The translations under genes were made by a program, and so were the position numbers. Of a stretch of 64,000 nt of DNA, positions 1-9,113 are shown one piece after another. Below the pieces are notes generated by a model that saw only the letters and a program-made list of their open reading frames with translations, was not told the DNA's origin and ran no database searches. Each line of letters begins with the position of its first letter. The first letter of the stretch is position 1. The stretch lies in the NCBI RefSeq assembly GCF_005281345.1, contig NZ_SZXJ01000098.1, positions 1 through 64,000 of the forward strand, read 5' to 3'. The stretch comes from Citrobacter sp. wls619. GTDB taxonomy: Bacteria > Pseudomonadota > Gammaproteobacteria > Enterobacterales > Enterobacteriaceae.

Positions 1-80
1 GATGGCGCTACGCTTATCCGGCCTACAAACAACAGCACTTCCTCGTAGGCTGGATAAGGCGTCAGCCGCCATCCGGCAAG
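1..80. repeat. BIME: two REP elements
   Basis: Two inverted REP-type units are visible: one with CTTATCCGGCCTAC near 11-27 and one running from GTAGGCTGGATAAGGCG (about 45-61) into GCCGCCATCCGGC near 67-79. These match the enterobacterial REP consensus. The pair lies just downstream of the pseudouridine transporter gene, the usual place for such elements at operon ends. Confidence 0.85.
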
Positions 81-88
81 ACATCCGG

Positions 89-1339
89 CTACGCTAAACC
101 AATAAAGAAACCGGCTATTGTGGCGCTCATCAGGTTAGAAAGCGTTGCCGCAGCCAGTGCTCTCATCCCAAGCTGTGCGATTTCCGGTGCGCGCTGCGGC
201 GCAATGGCTGAAAACGCCCCGACGACGACACCAATCGAACCAAAGTTTGCAAAACCGCACAGCGCAAAGGAAATAATCGCAATGGTCTTCACATCCAACG
301 TCCCACCGGTTTGCAGGTACGGCGAGAAGTTGAGATAAGCGACAAACTCATTAATCGCCAGCTTCTGCCCGATCAGGCTCCCCGCCAGCGTTGCATCGCT
401 CCAGTCCACCCCCATAATCCACGCCAGCGGAGCCAGGATATAGCCAAAAATCCCTTCCAGGGTCGCGTGACCGAAACCAAACCAACCGCCAACGCCGCCA
501 ATAATGCCGTTAATTAACGCAATAATGGCGACAAATGCCATTACCACCGTCGCAACGCCTGCGGCAATCTTCAGCCCGGTCATCGCCCCACTGGCCGCCG
601 CTTCGATGATGCTTTTCGGTGGTGTCTCAGTAAACGACAGGTTCTCGAAGGTGACGCGAGACTCTTCTGTTGCCGGGCTCAACATACGCGCGAACAAAAT
701 TCCGCCAGGAATTGCCATCAACGATGCCGCCAACAAATAATCGATGGGTACACCCATTCCGGCATAACCAATCATCATTGAACCCGCAATAGACGCCATC
801 CCGCTACAAATTGCAGTAAACAGCTCATTGCGATTCAGGCGATCAATAAAGGGTTTCACGATTGCCGGAATTTCGTTTTGCCCGAGAAAAATTGTCGTCA
901 CCGCGACAAACGATTCGATTTTGCTGATGTTCAGCGCTTTCTGGAAAATACCACCGAGAATACGGATCAACAGTCCCATTACGCCAATGTAGTAAAGCAG
1001 GCTTATCAGCGCGGTAACAAAAATGATCGCGGGGAGTACCCTGAAGGCAAAGATAAAACCGGCACCGTCAAACAGCACATCCATTTTAGGACCGACCAAC
1101 GAGCCGAAAATAAATGCACTTCCCGCATCGCTATATGACATGACCTTGTGGACGCCGAGTGCCGCCTGTTCAACCAGCCATTTCCCCGGAGGGAAATACA
1201 ACATGATACCGCCAATGGCGATTTGCAAAACCAACGCGGCGCCAACGGTACGCAGACTAATCCGTTTTTTATTTACTGACAGCAGAAACGCGATGGCCAG
1301 TAATACCACCATACCCACAACACTTCTCATTATATCCAT
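89..1339 (-). CDS. psuT: PsuT, probable pseudouridine transporter (CNT family)
   Basis: Inner-membrane nucleoside transporter of the concentrative (NupC-like) family, 416 residues, the same length as E. coli YeiM/PsuT and its paralogue NupX. The protein is hydrophobic throughout and carries the family segment GQNEIPAIVKPF around residue 150 and SLIGQKLAINEFVAY near 320. It is the last gene of a psuK-psuG-psuT set on the minus strand, which is why I call PsuT rather than NupX. Pseudouridine as substrate is inferred from this context. The ATG at 1339 gives the family start MDIMRSV. Confidence 0.88.
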   Translation of the reverse strand: MDIMRSVVGMVVLLAIAFLLSVNKKRISLRTVGAALVLQIAIGGIMLYFPPGKWLVEQAALGVHKVMSYSDAGSAFIFGSLVGPKMDVLFDGAGFIFAFRVLPAIIFVTALISLLYYIGVMGLLIRILGGIFQKALNISKIESFVAVTTIFLGQNEIPAIVKPFIDRLNRNELFTAICSGMASIAGSMMIGYAGMGVPIDYLLAASLMAIPGGILFARMLSPATEESRVTFENLSFTETPPKSIIEAAASGAMTGLKIAAGVATVVMAFVAIIALINGIIGGVGGWFGFGHATLEGIFGYILAPLAWIMGVDWSDATLAGSLIGQKLAINEFVAYLNFSPYLQTGGTLDVKTIAIISFALCGFANFGSIGVVVGAFSAIAPQRAPEIAQLGMRALAAATLSNLMSATIAGFFIGLA

Positions 1340-1434
1340 AATGAAATCCCTTCATGCCAGGAAACCCGGCGCTAACGCCAGGTTTTGGTAGGTTTGATAT
1401 TCACGGGCGACCGCTTTCTGCCCGGTAAATTCGG

Positions 1435-2370
1435 TCAGGCGAGGCGTTGGTATTCCTTCGCAATCTCGCAAGCCAGTACGGCGTTGTTGAACACCAACTG
1501 AATGTTAGATTTCAGACTGTCGCCTCCGGTCAGTTCCGCAACCCGTGCCAGCAGGAACGGCGTACTATCTTTGCCCACAACGCCCTGCTCTTCAGCTTCT
1601 TTCACTGCCCGATCGATTGCCGCATTAATTTTTTCTTCTGCCATTGCGAACTGTTCAGGGATGGGGTTTGCGACAACCAGGCCACCGTTCAGGCCGGTTT
1701 GCCATTTCACCGCCATCGCACGGGCAATGTCTTTTGCGCTGTCCAGACGAATACTGACGTCAAACGGACTGGTGCGGCAGAAAAATGCTGGCAGTGAGGT
1801 TGTCTGATAACCAATGAGCGGCACACCGAAGGTTTCTAAATATTCGGTTGTTAATCCAAGATCGAGAATAGATTTTGCCCCTGCGCAAATAACCGTGACA
1901 TTGGTATGTGCCAGTTCTTGCAGATCCGCAGAAATATCAAATGTATGCTCAGCCCCGCGGTGAACACCGCCGATACCACCGGTTGCAAATACTTTAATTC
2001 CCGCCATAGCGGCAATAATCATGGTAGAGGCAACGGTAGTCGCGCCATTTTTCCCCGCGGCGACAACAAACGGTAAATCTCGACGGCTAACTTTAGCAAC
2101 GTTATGCCCTTCACGTCCTAAAAGCTCAATTTCGTCTTTACTCAAGCCCACTTTCATTACCCCACCAATAATGGCAATGGTTGCAGGCACAGCACCATGT
2201 TTGCGAATAGTTTCTTCTACTTCAATTGCTGTCTGCGCATTCTGTGGAAATGGCATGCCATGGGAAATAATGGTTGATTCAAGTGCAACAATGGGTTTTT
2301 TACTGTTTAATGCGTCCTGAACTTCTGGAGATATTTGTAATAATTCAGAGGAAAGAGTTAATTCAGACAT
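1435..2370 (-). CDS. psuG: Pseudouridine-5'-phosphate glycosidase
   Basis: Cytoplasmic enzyme that interconverts pseudouridine 5'-phosphate with uracil and ribose 5-phosphate, the second step of pseudouridine degradation. The protein has 311 residues, about the E. coli PsuG length. Recognisable family segments are VALESTIISHGMPFPQN near the N-terminus, GGIGGVHRGAEHTFDISADL, and CAGAKSILDLGLTTEYLE with the lysine that forms the ring-opened adduct in this family. Its start overlaps the end of psuK by 13 bases, so the two are probably translationally coupled. Confidence 0.95.
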   Translation of the reverse strand: MSELTLSSELLQISPEVQDALNSKKPIVALESTIISHGMPFPQNAQTAIEVEETIRKHGAVPATIAIIGGVMKVGLSKDEIELLGREGHNVAKVSRRDLPFVVAAGKNGATTVASTMIIAAMAGIKVFATGGIGGVHRGAEHTFDISADLQELAHTNVTVICAGAKSILDLGLTTEYLETFGVPLIGYQTTSLPAFFCRTSPFDVSIRLDSAKDIARAMAVKWQTGLNGGLVVANPIPEQFAMAEEKINAAIDRAVKEAEEQGVVGKDSTPFLLARVAELTGGDSLKSNIQLVFNNAVLACEIAKEYQRLA

Positions 2371-3299
2371 TCTGTGTTCTCCACTAATGAGCTAACATTC
2401 GCAACAGACAAATCAGGGTTATTGGTATATTCACAGGCCAGTGCCATCGATGAGCAACCCTGCGCAAATCGAACCGAATCAATAAAGGGCAAACCGTCTA
2501 CCCAGCAGGACGCCAGTCCCGCCATCATGGCGTCACCCGCCCCCGTGACATTAATGACGTGAGTTTTAATGGGCAGCGACCAGCCGCTACTCCCCGAGAT
2601 ATCACTATAATAAACACCGTCTCCCCCCATGCTGAGCACCAGGCGGTTTAGGCCGCGTTCATGAAACCACGTGGCAACTTTGCCAACATCCTCTCGCCCG
2701 GAGAGGGCAATACCACTCAGGGTTTCAGCTTCAAGTCGATTAGGTTTTAAGGTATGGATTTTGCCGAGCTGCTCGCGAATTTTAACGCACTTCCATGCCG
2801 ATACCGGGTCAACAAACACCGGTACCTCACCCGCATTTTCCAACACCCATGTCAGCGCGTCTTCACTGATATTACAATCAGCGACAATGACTTTTGCTGC
2901 ACGAATAAAATCACGATGTTGCGATAAAAAATCCGCTGAAATGTGGTCGGTAATACTCATATCATTAATGGCAACCAGCATCTCACCGGTATTATCAAGC
3001 AGCGACAAATAGCTTGATGTATTTTCTCCAGCAACAATCAGGCATTTTTCGACATGAACACCAGATTGATTAGTTTGCGCCAGCAGTGATTGCCCATAGA
3101 AATCGTTACCAACGGCAGTCAGTAACCATGAATTTTTCCCCAGTAGCGCCAAATTATGAGCGATATTGCGTCCCACGCCGCCTGGCGTAAATTTTATTTT
3201 CCCCGGATTCGAGTCCGCATAATTAAGAGAAGCATGCGAATACCCGGCGACATCCATATTGGCCGAGCCAATGGTTACTATGTATTCCTTTTCACGCAT
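2358..3299 (-). CDS. psuK: Pseudouridine kinase
   Basis: PfkB-family sugar kinase that phosphorylates pseudouridine for PsuG. The frame is open to 3359, but the ATG at 3299 (MREKEYIVTIG) is preferred: it is preceded by AGGGGG at a proper distance and gives 313 residues, the E. coli PsuK length. Motifs include the glycine-rich GGVGRNIAHNLALLG near residue 40 and the catalytic GAGDAMMAGL near the C-terminus with the PfkB base Asp. First gene of psuK-psuG-psuT. A palindrome 80-100 bases upstream is a candidate operator. Confidence 0.93.
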   Translation of the reverse strand: MREKEYIVTIGSANMDVAGYSHASLNYADSNPGKIKFTPGGVGRNIAHNLALLGKNSWLLTAVGNDFYGQSLLAQTNQSGVHVEKCLIVAGENTSSYLSLLDNTGEMLVAINDMSITDHISADFLSQHRDFIRAAKVIVADCNISEDALTWVLENAGEVPVFVDPVSAWKCVKIREQLGKIHTLKPNRLEAETLSGIALSGREDVGKVATWFHERGLNRLVLSMGGDGVYYSDISGSSGWSLPIKTHVINVTGAGDAMMAGLASCWVDGLPFIDSVRFAQGCSSMALACEYTNNPDLSVANVSSLVENTECLN

Positions 3300-3376
3300 A
3301 GCACGCCCCCTGGCAATATAATTACCACTAATGAGTTCGTCAGAAATAACCCTTACCACACCAAAGATTATTAGAG

Positions 3377-3400
3377 CACATGTTCACTATCAAACATGTG
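3377..3400. promoter_or_regulatory. Palindromic operator candidate upstream of psuK
   Basis: A perfect inverted repeat, CACATGTT (3377-3384) and AACATGTG (3393-3400), is separated by 8 bases. It is followed at once by a further TTCATGTT half-site. It lies about 80 bases upstream of the psuK start, where a repressor or activator of the psu operon would bind. The binding protein is unknown, and no gene for it lies beside the operon in this window. Confidence 0.45.
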
Positions 3401-3543
3401 TTCATGTTAGCCAGGTTTTTTGTAAAGTAAATCCATCCGCAAGATCTAAAACAAATAGATATGAACAGAATCACAATTTTTTATAGATACAGTTTGCAAG
3501 GGTGCGAAAAAATGAGAGGTAGAACGCAAATTGAGCAAGTCAG

Positions 3544-3574
3544 AAAAAAAACCTCCGGATAACCGGAGGTTTTT
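3544..3574 (-). terminator. Rho-independent terminator between the LysR gene and psuK
   Basis: An 8-bp stem ACCTCCGG/CCGGAGGT with loop ATAA is flanked by seven A on the left and four T on the right. It can therefore work in either direction. The minus-strand LysR gene ends at 3601, so this terminates that transcript before psuK. Confidence 0.85.
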
Positions 3575-3600
3575 CAGATGCGCCAGGCGGACTGCGTGTA

Positions 3601-4512
3601 TTAACTGAGCGAAACCAGATCCTCCGGCATGTGGTTGTACAAAATCCGCCAGAAGTGCTCAGCCGTTTTATTCAGGCGGGTATCCATCCGGTAAATATAG
3701 GCCTGAATAGGCACCATCAGTTCCGGCGTCTGCAGACAAACCAGTCGCTTGTCACGCAGTTCGTTTACGATAGTCCACGCCGGTAGCCAGGCGATACCAT
3801 GCCCATCTAATGCCATATTTTTCAATAACTCACTCATCGAAGACATAAACAGTGTACGAGCAGAAATGCCCCCTACTTCCGCCAGATGACGGTTTACCAA
3901 TCTTCCCATGTAGGATGTGCTGGTATAGTTCAGGATCGGCACCTGAGGCTGATAGATATCAAACAACGCCTTCCCCTGCGCGTCAGCCGCACAGACGGGA
4001 TACAGCTCAGACTCAAAAACCTTCAAACCACAGAAAGGTGACTGCATTAAGTCTTCATCCCGAAAGGAGATAATAAAATCACTTTTCCCTTCACGTAGGG
4101 TATTCACCGCTTGCACCACATCAATCGCCTCGACGTGATAAACAAACTCTTCCCCCCAGGCCGCCATTGAGTGCACTAATCGGGGCAACATAGTCAATGA
4201 CAGAGAATGTGCCGCCGCTATTTTGATATTAGGTACCCCAAGCAGGTTGTGCCCACTTAGCTCATCCAGATTGCATTCCAGCTGTTGCAGCAGGCTACGG
4301 GTTTGTGAATGGAATAACTTACCCTCCTCCGTGAGTTGCAGTGGACTCGTCGTGCGATCAAAAAGCTGTACCCCCACGGCTGATTCGAGCGCCTTGATCC
4401 GCCGGCTAAATGCCGGTTGCGATATATTGCGTTCCTCAGCCGCCTGGGAAAAATGACGACACGCTTCCAGCGTCAGGAAATCATATAACCATTTTGTCTC
4501 AATATTTTTCAT
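3601..4512 (-). CDS. LysR-family regulator, HypT (YjiE)-like
   Basis: LysR-type regulator with an N-terminal winged helix-turn-helix (about residues 8-65, SQAAEERNISQPAFSRRIKA) and a C-terminal effector domain. It is very close to E. coli HypT, the hypochlorite-responsive regulator: both begin NIETKWLYDFLTLE and share SMSELLK and PIQAYIYRM-like segments. The frame can start at TTG 4542, but ATG 4512 (MKNIETKW) fits the family and gives 303 residues. It is divergent from an aspartate racemase/transporter pair, so a local regulatory role is likely; whether it senses oxidants or an amino acid is unknown. Confidence 0.85.
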   Translation of the reverse strand: MKNIETKWLYDFLTLEACRHFSQAAEERNISQPAFSRRIKALESAVGVQLFDRTTSPLQLTEEGKLFHSQTRSLLQQLECNLDELSGHNLLGVPNIKIAAAHSLSLTMLPRLVHSMAAWGEEFVYHVEAIDVVQAVNTLREGKSDFIISFRDEDLMQSPFCGLKVFESELYPVCAADAQGKALFDIYQPQVPILNYTSTSYMGRLVNRHLAEVGGISARTLFMSSMSELLKNMALDGHGIAWLPAWTIVNELRDKRLVCLQTPELMVPIQAYIYRMDTRLNKTAEHFWRILYNHMPEDLVSLS

Positions 4513-4864
4513 GCCCGTCACGCGGATGTTTAAATATGCCAATTGGCTTTAAGCATCATGCCTGAATATTTCCAGAGATGAAATTCATCATCGCCACCTG
4601 GTGATTCGTTTTTTGCATCAAGCCTTCGTTTTTAACATTACCATACCTCCCTCCCACTCGGCCACAACCGCTCGCCTGCCGCGTATTGTCGGACCTCAGG
4701 ATGAATACCGGCCTGATGAGATGACAAACGAAGCCACATCCATGCGGTTTTTGCATTGAACAAAACATTATTGCATTTCTCCTCACGCCTCACTGCTGTT
4801 AAACATTACCAGCAGATACAACGTAGCTCTGAATATTAATCATCGGTGAATTGAGGTATATATC
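4513..4864. promoter_or_regulatory. Divergent promoter region, HypT-like gene / aspartate racemase
   Basis: About 350 bases without a credible gene. A perfect 10-bp palindrome GCCAATTGGC lies at 4538-4547, just upstream of the regulator start, and could be an autoregulatory site. A 76-codon frame on the minus strand (4556-4786) shows no family features and is not called. I see no clear -35/-10 pair for either direction. Confidence 0.4.
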
Positions 4865-5584
4865 GTGAAAGGTTTAATTGGCGTACTTGGTGGTATGGGG
4901 CCAGCGGCAACAGTCGATCTCTTTAATAAATTCGTCACCTTTACCGCGGCACAACGTGACCAGGAACATATCCCATTAATTATTTCATCTATTCCTGACA
5001 TTCCTGACCGAACTGACGCGTTAATGCATCATGGTAATTCCCCGCTCCCGGCAATGCGCGATTATATGCATAAACTCGAAGATGCTGGCGCTGAGTGTAT
5101 TGTGATCCCCTGTAATACCGCCCACTTTTGGTTTAATGAATTAAAAGAGTGCTGTCACACAGAGCTGCTCAGTATCGTTGAAACGACCATCAACGAGGTC
5201 AAGAACTGCGGAAAATCACGTATTGGACTGCTCGCCACCAACGCCACGTTGTACATGGGTCTCTATCAAAAAGGCATTGAATCTCTTGGGCTAACCTGCA
5301 TCAGTCCTGACTCGGCCAGTCAGGAAAAAGTGATGGAAAGCATCTATTGCTTAAAAGCCGGTGATGCTAAGCGGGCACAAATGCTGATGAATGAACAGGC
5401 TCAGGCACTCTTCTCTCGCGGCGCACAAGTTATCGTACTGGGATGTACTGAGGTTCCCGTCATCCTTGCTGAGGCTGTCAAAACGTCACCTGAAAAATAT
5501 ATTGACTCAACCGGTTCGTTGGTTCGCGCCGGTATTAAATGGTACGAGAAACGCGTGGGTAAAAATCACCTTTTGGTGCAATGA
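4865..5584 (+). CDS. Aspartate/glutamate racemase family protein
   Basis: Cofactor-independent amino acid racemase, probably interconverting L- and D-aspartate in the cytoplasm. The protein has 239 residues, starting at GTG 4865 with TGAGGT upstream. The N-terminal GVLGGMGPAATVDLF is typical of the aspartate racemase branch. Both catalytic cysteines are present in their motifs: CNTAH (Cys83) and GCTEVP (Cys194). It is followed 76 bases later by a Dcu-type transporter. The pair looks like an uptake and racemisation unit for aspartate or a related dicarboxylate; the true substrate is inferred. Confidence 0.9.
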   Translation: MKGLIGVLGGMGPAATVDLFNKFVTFTAAQRDQEHIPLIISSIPDIPDRTDALMHHGNSPLPAMRDYMHKLEDAGAECIVIPCNTAHFWFNELKECCHTELLSIVETTINEVKNCGKSRIGLLATNATLYMGLYQKGIESLGLTCISPDSASQEKVMESIYCLKAGDAKRAQMLMNEQAQALFSRGAQVIVLGCTEVPVILAEAVKTSPEKYIDSTGSLVRAGIKWYEKRVGKNHLLVQ

Positions 5585-5660
5585 AAATCTATGCCTGGTT
5601 AATTATTGTATTACATAAACACCCATTTTAATAACGAATTATTCTCTGGCGGAGGCCATT

Positions 5661-6959
5661 ATGATTTGGCTGGAAATTATCGTAGTATTGGGCGCAATAT
5701 TTTTTGGCATCCGCCTCGGCGGAATTGGTATCGGTTTATGTGGCGGGCTGGGGCTGGCTATATTAACGCTGGGATTTGGGCTGAGAATTGGTTCGCCGCC
5801 CGTTGACGTTATTCTCATTATTATGACGGTTGTCGTGGCAGCATCGGCGCTACAGGCCGCCGGGGGTATGGATTATCTGGTTCGCGTTGCCGGTAATTTC
5901 ATGCGGCGTAACCCTAAATATATCAATATTATTGCGCCGATCATCACCTGGTCGATGACCATTATGGCGGGGACCGGGTTTATTGTTTTTTCTACCCTAC
6001 CGGTCATTGCCGAAGTCGCAAAAGAATCCGGTATCCGCCCCTCACGCACGCTCGCAGGCTCCGTCGTCGCCTCCCAGGTGGCCATATCCGGCTCGCCGAT
6101 CAGTGCTGCGATGGCCGCAATGTTAACCATCATGGAAGGAAACGGCGTCAGCTTTATACAGGTCATGGCGGTATGCCTGCCCGCCTCGTTCGTTGCCGCC
6201 ATGGTGGCCGCATTAATCGCTTCACGCCAGGGGTGCGAGCTACAGGATGATGAAGTGTATCTGCAACGCCTGCAAAAAGGCCTGGTCCGTAAATATGAAA
6301 GCCAGAGTAGTACGACGCCGGGTGCCGTGCTTTCCGTGGCCCTGTTTATGCTGGCAACCATCGTCATCGTCATCCTTGCCGCCTGCCCGCAGCTACGTCC
6401 GGGATTCGACATCGGTAGTCCGATGAATACGCGGGATATTATTATTATCTGCATGTTATCTGCCGCTTGCCTGATGGTCGTGCTGTGCAAAACATCTACA
6501 GATGCCATTGTACTGACATCCACTTTTCGAGCAGGGATGAGTTCGCTGGCCGTCATTCTCGGCATTGTTACGCTGGGAACCACATTCATTGACGCACACT
6601 TAGCGGAAATTAAAGACATCGCGGGTAATATTCTACAGGCCTATCCGATGCTGTTGGCTCTGGTGCTGTTTGGGACCTGCGCGCTGCTCTATTCGCAGGG
6701 AGCCACCACGCCGCTGATTATCCCGCTTGCCGTCGCGCTCGGCGTACCCACCTGGGCCATTCTGGCTTCCTATGTGGCAGTGACTGGTGTATTTGTTCTC
6801 CCCACATACCCCACTTCACTGGCGGCAATGGAGTTCGACACCACCGGGACAACACGCGTGGGCAAGTATGTCTTAAACCATCCGTTTATGTTGCCAGGAC
6901 TTGGCGGGATCATCGCGGGCGTAGCCTTTGGTTTTATCATCGCGCCAATGATTGCCTGA
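5661..6959 (+). CDS. Anaerobic C4-dicarboxylate transporter, DcuA/DcuB family
   Basis: Polytopic inner-membrane carrier of 432 residues, similar to DcuA and DcuB, which exchange or take up fumarate, succinate, malate and aspartate. Family segments include GLCGGLGLAILTLGFGL near the N-terminus, TWSMTIMAGTGFIVFSTLPV around residue 95, GSPISAAMAA near 150, and YPTSLAAMEFDTTGTTRVGK near 390. GGCGGAGG upstream of ATG 5661 is a good ribosome binding site. It is probably cotranscribed with the racemase. The divergence from the housekeeping copies suggests a specialised aspartate or D-aspartate porter, by inference only. Confidence 0.9.
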   Translation: MIWLEIIVVLGAIFFGIRLGGIGIGLCGGLGLAILTLGFGLRIGSPPVDVILIIMTVVVAASALQAAGGMDYLVRVAGNFMRRNPKYINIIAPIITWSMTIMAGTGFIVFSTLPVIAEVAKESGIRPSRTLAGSVVASQVAISGSPISAAMAAMLTIMEGNGVSFIQVMAVCLPASFVAAMVAALIASRQGCELQDDEVYLQRLQKGLVRKYESQSSTTPGAVLSVALFMLATIVIVILAACPQLRPGFDIGSPMNTRDIIIICMLSAACLMVVLCKTSTDAIVLTSTFRAGMSSLAVILGIVTLGTTFIDAHLAEIKDIAGNILQAYPMLLALVLFGTCALLYSQGATTPLIIPLAVALGVPTWAILASYVAVTGVFVLPTYPTSLAAMEFDTTGTTRVGKYVLNHPFMLPGLGGIIAGVAFGFIIAPMIA

Positions 6960-6967
6960 CCCGTTTT

Positions 6968-7002
6968 ATTCAGGGGGCCGAAAGCGATATCGCCCCCTGA
7001 AT
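6968..7002. terminator. Hairpin between the Dcu gene and a lipoprotein gene
   Basis: A perfect 11-bp stem ATTCAGGGGGC/GCCCCCTGAAT has a 13-base loop and lies just after the transporter stop codon. The next gene is convergent. There is no T tract on either side, so it may act as a weak or Rho-assisted terminator or protect the 3' ends. Confidence 0.5.
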
Positions 7003-7026
7003 ACTTCGCGACTTACCTGACCTGGC

Positions 7027-7263
7027 TCACCATAGCAATACCGTCCTACCTTTATCTATTTGCTTCACATCGCTGCTTTTAATCACGCGGTGATAGCCAT
7101 AGGTGTCAGCATATTTTGTCAGTCCTGTCCCGGAATCCTGCTCAGGCTTGCCTTGCGTCTCTATCGTTGCCCCTGATGTTGTTGTCATCACATAAGTGGT
7201 TGAGCACCCCGTAAGCAACAGCGTAGCGAGTGACAGAGAGGCAAAAATGTGCGTTTTTTTCAT
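7027..7263 (-). CDS. Small YgdI/YgdR-type lipoprotein
   Basis: A 78-residue predicted lipoprotein. The signal peptide MKKTHIFASLSLATLLLTGC ends in the lipobox LLTGC, with the acylated cysteine at position 20. The mature part has the DUF903-like pattern YVMTTTSGATIETQGKPEQD and a conserved-looking YGYHRVIKSSDVKQI segment. The function of this family is not known. It sits alone between the Dcu-type gene and fruA and is transcribed toward the Dcu gene. Confidence 0.85.
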   Translation of the reverse strand: MKKTHIFASLSLATLLLTGCSTTYVMTTTSGATIETQGKPEQDSGTGLTKYADTYGYHRVIKSSDVKQIDKGRTVLLW

Positions 7264-7349
7264 ATTCGATTTCCGTGACGAGTTTGATTTAAGGGCACTT
7301 TATCGAATTTGGTTAAGGCCGGATGGATGATTGTGGCGGTGCCGCAACT

Positions 7350-7392
7350 GTCGGGCTCAAAAAATAAAAAAGGGCAGAGGAATCTCTGCCCT
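7350..7392 (-). terminator. Rho-independent terminator of fruBKA
   Basis: A 9-bp stem AGGGCAGAG/CTCTGCCCT with a four-base loop (7371-7392) is followed on the minus strand by a run rich in T. It lies directly after the fruA stop codon, a standard operon terminator. Confidence 0.9.
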
Positions 7393-7408
7393 GGGAAGTA
7401 AAGTAGAG

Positions 7409-9097
7409 TTAGGCGACTTTCGCGACGGCGTCCACTTCCGGGCGCTTCAGCACCGCGTAGGAGAGACCGGCCACCAGCGTACCAGCAACAATCGCCAACA
7501 GGTAACCAAGTACAGGGGTAATGGCGCCTGGGATCAGCAGTACAAACAGTCCGCCGTGTGGCGCCATCAACTTCGCACCCACAGCCATTGAGATTGCTCC
7601 CGTCACCGCGCCACCGACGATACAGCATGGCAGAACACGCATCGGATCGCGTGCCGCGAACGGAATTGCCCCTTCAGTGATAAAGCACAACCCCAGAACC
7701 AGCGCCGCTTTGCCACCTTCTTGTTGTGCTTTGTCGAACTTACGACGCGCAACCAGCGTTGCCAGACCCAGAGCCAACGGGGGCACCATACCTGCCGCCA
7801 TAATGGCTGCCATCGGTGCATAAGTTTGCGTACTCAGCAGCCCCACCCCAAAAGCGTAGGCCGCTTTGTTCACTGGACCGCCCATGTCGGTACACATCAT
7901 GCCACCAAGAATAGCGCCAAGCAGAACCGCATTCGCCGTCCCCATGGTTTGCAGCCAGTGAGTCAGGCCTTCCAGAATGCCCGCAACGGGTTTACCAATC
8001 AGGTAAATCATTGCCAGACCAACGACCAGGCTCGAAAGCAGCGGAATAATCAGAATCGGTTTCAGCGCTTCCATACTCTGTGGGAGTTTCAACTTCGTGC
8101 TGATGAGCTTCGCCACATAACCGGCAAGGAAACCGGCGATAATCCCACCGATAAAGCCAGAACCGGTGCTTACCGCCAGCATACCGCCGATAAGACCCGG
8201 CGTCAGACCGGGACGGTCAGCGATAGAAAATGCAATGTAACCTGCCAGAACGGGCACCATCAGTGCGAAGGCTGAGCCCCCACCAATCTGCATCAGTGCT
8301 GCCGCCAGCGTACCCTGTTCTTTGAATGCTTCAATACCAAAGGCGAATGACAGCGCAATACACAGACCGCCCGCAACCACCATCGGCAGCATGTAAGACA
8401 CACCGGTCAGCAGGTGACGATACGCGCCCGCGCCCTCTTTTTTTCCTTCGGTGGCCGCAGTCTGATTCTTCCCGGCAGGCTGGTACGGGGTCGCTTCATC
8501 CAGCGCTTTATCCAGTTCCTGCTTCGTTTTCTTCAGCGCCAGACCCGTAGACGTGCGATACATCGGTTTTCCAGCAAATTTCGCCAGATCAACCTCAATA
8601 TCAGCCGCCACAATCACCAGATCAGCCTCGGCAACCTCTTCTGGCGTAATGGCATTACCTGCCCCTACAGAGCCACGGGTTTCTACTTTCACCCACCAGC
8701 CGCGTTTTTTCGCTTCGGTTTCAATGGCTTCAGCAGCCATAAACGTATGTGCGACGCCTGTCGGGCAGGCTGTCACTGCCACCACACGTTTTGGACCATT
8801 GCTTGCCACTGGCGTGGCCACAACCGGCGCGGTATATGGCTGCGCATGGCCTTTTGCTTCACTGAGAAAAAGCTCGGGATGTGCAACCGCACGACCGATG
8901 TCACCCAGCCAGACCTTTTTGCCGTTCAGGGAACTGTCGACAGGCAGCTTATCGCCCAGGACAATCGCCAGCTCTGCATCATTTGGATTGTCGATGATCT
9001 CCAGATGCGCTTTCTGTGCCGCCGCTCCAAGCAGGGTTTTCGCCATATAGGCGCGAGCCTGGCCGAGATTAGCGTCAATAATCAGCAGCGTTTTCAT
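7409..9097 (-). CDS. fruA: Fructose PTS permease, EIIB'BC
   Basis: Membrane permease that imports fructose and phosphorylates it to fructose 1-phosphate. The protein has 562 residues (E. coli 563). The order is a degenerate B' domain (about 1-100), a B domain with the phospho-cysteine in CPTGVAHTFMAAEAIE around residue 110, a linker, and a C domain of many membrane segments from about 225 to the end. It lies 16 bases after fruK and is the last gene of fruBKA, with a terminator behind it. Confidence 0.97.
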   Translation of the reverse strand: MKTLLIIDANLGQARAYMAKTLLGAAAQKAHLEIIDNPNDAELAIVLGDKLPVDSSLNGKKVWLGDIGRAVAHPELFLSEAKGHAQPYTAPVVATPVASNGPKRVVAVTACPTGVAHTFMAAEAIETEAKKRGWWVKVETRGSVGAGNAITPEEVAEADLVIVAADIEVDLAKFAGKPMYRTSTGLALKKTKQELDKALDEATPYQPAGKNQTAATEGKKEGAGAYRHLLTGVSYMLPMVVAGGLCIALSFAFGIEAFKEQGTLAAALMQIGGGSAFALMVPVLAGYIAFSIADRPGLTPGLIGGMLAVSTGSGFIGGIIAGFLAGYVAKLISTKLKLPQSMEALKPILIIPLLSSLVVGLAMIYLIGKPVAGILEGLTHWLQTMGTANAVLLGAILGGMMCTDMGGPVNKAAYAFGVGLLSTQTYAPMAAIMAAGMVPPLALGLATLVARRKFDKAQQEGGKAALVLGLCFITEGAIPFAARDPMRVLPCCIVGGAVTGAISMAVGAKLMAPHGGLFVLLIPGAITPVLGYLLAIVAGTLVAGLSYAVLKRPEVDAVAKVA

Positions 9098-9113
9098 TAT
9101 GCCTCTCCTGCTG

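Noticed and set aside
4556..4786. 76-codon minus-strand frame in the HypT-like/racemase spacer
   Set aside because: No ribosome binding site, no recognised family, and it fills a promoter region.
5873..6619. 248-codon minus-strand frame inside the Dcu-type gene
   Set aside because: It lies wholly antisense to a clear membrane transporter and shows no family features.
7260..7628. 122-codon minus-strand frame overlapping fruA
   Set aside because: Most of it lies in another frame of fruA, the rest in the terminator and spacer; the composition is unlike a real protein.
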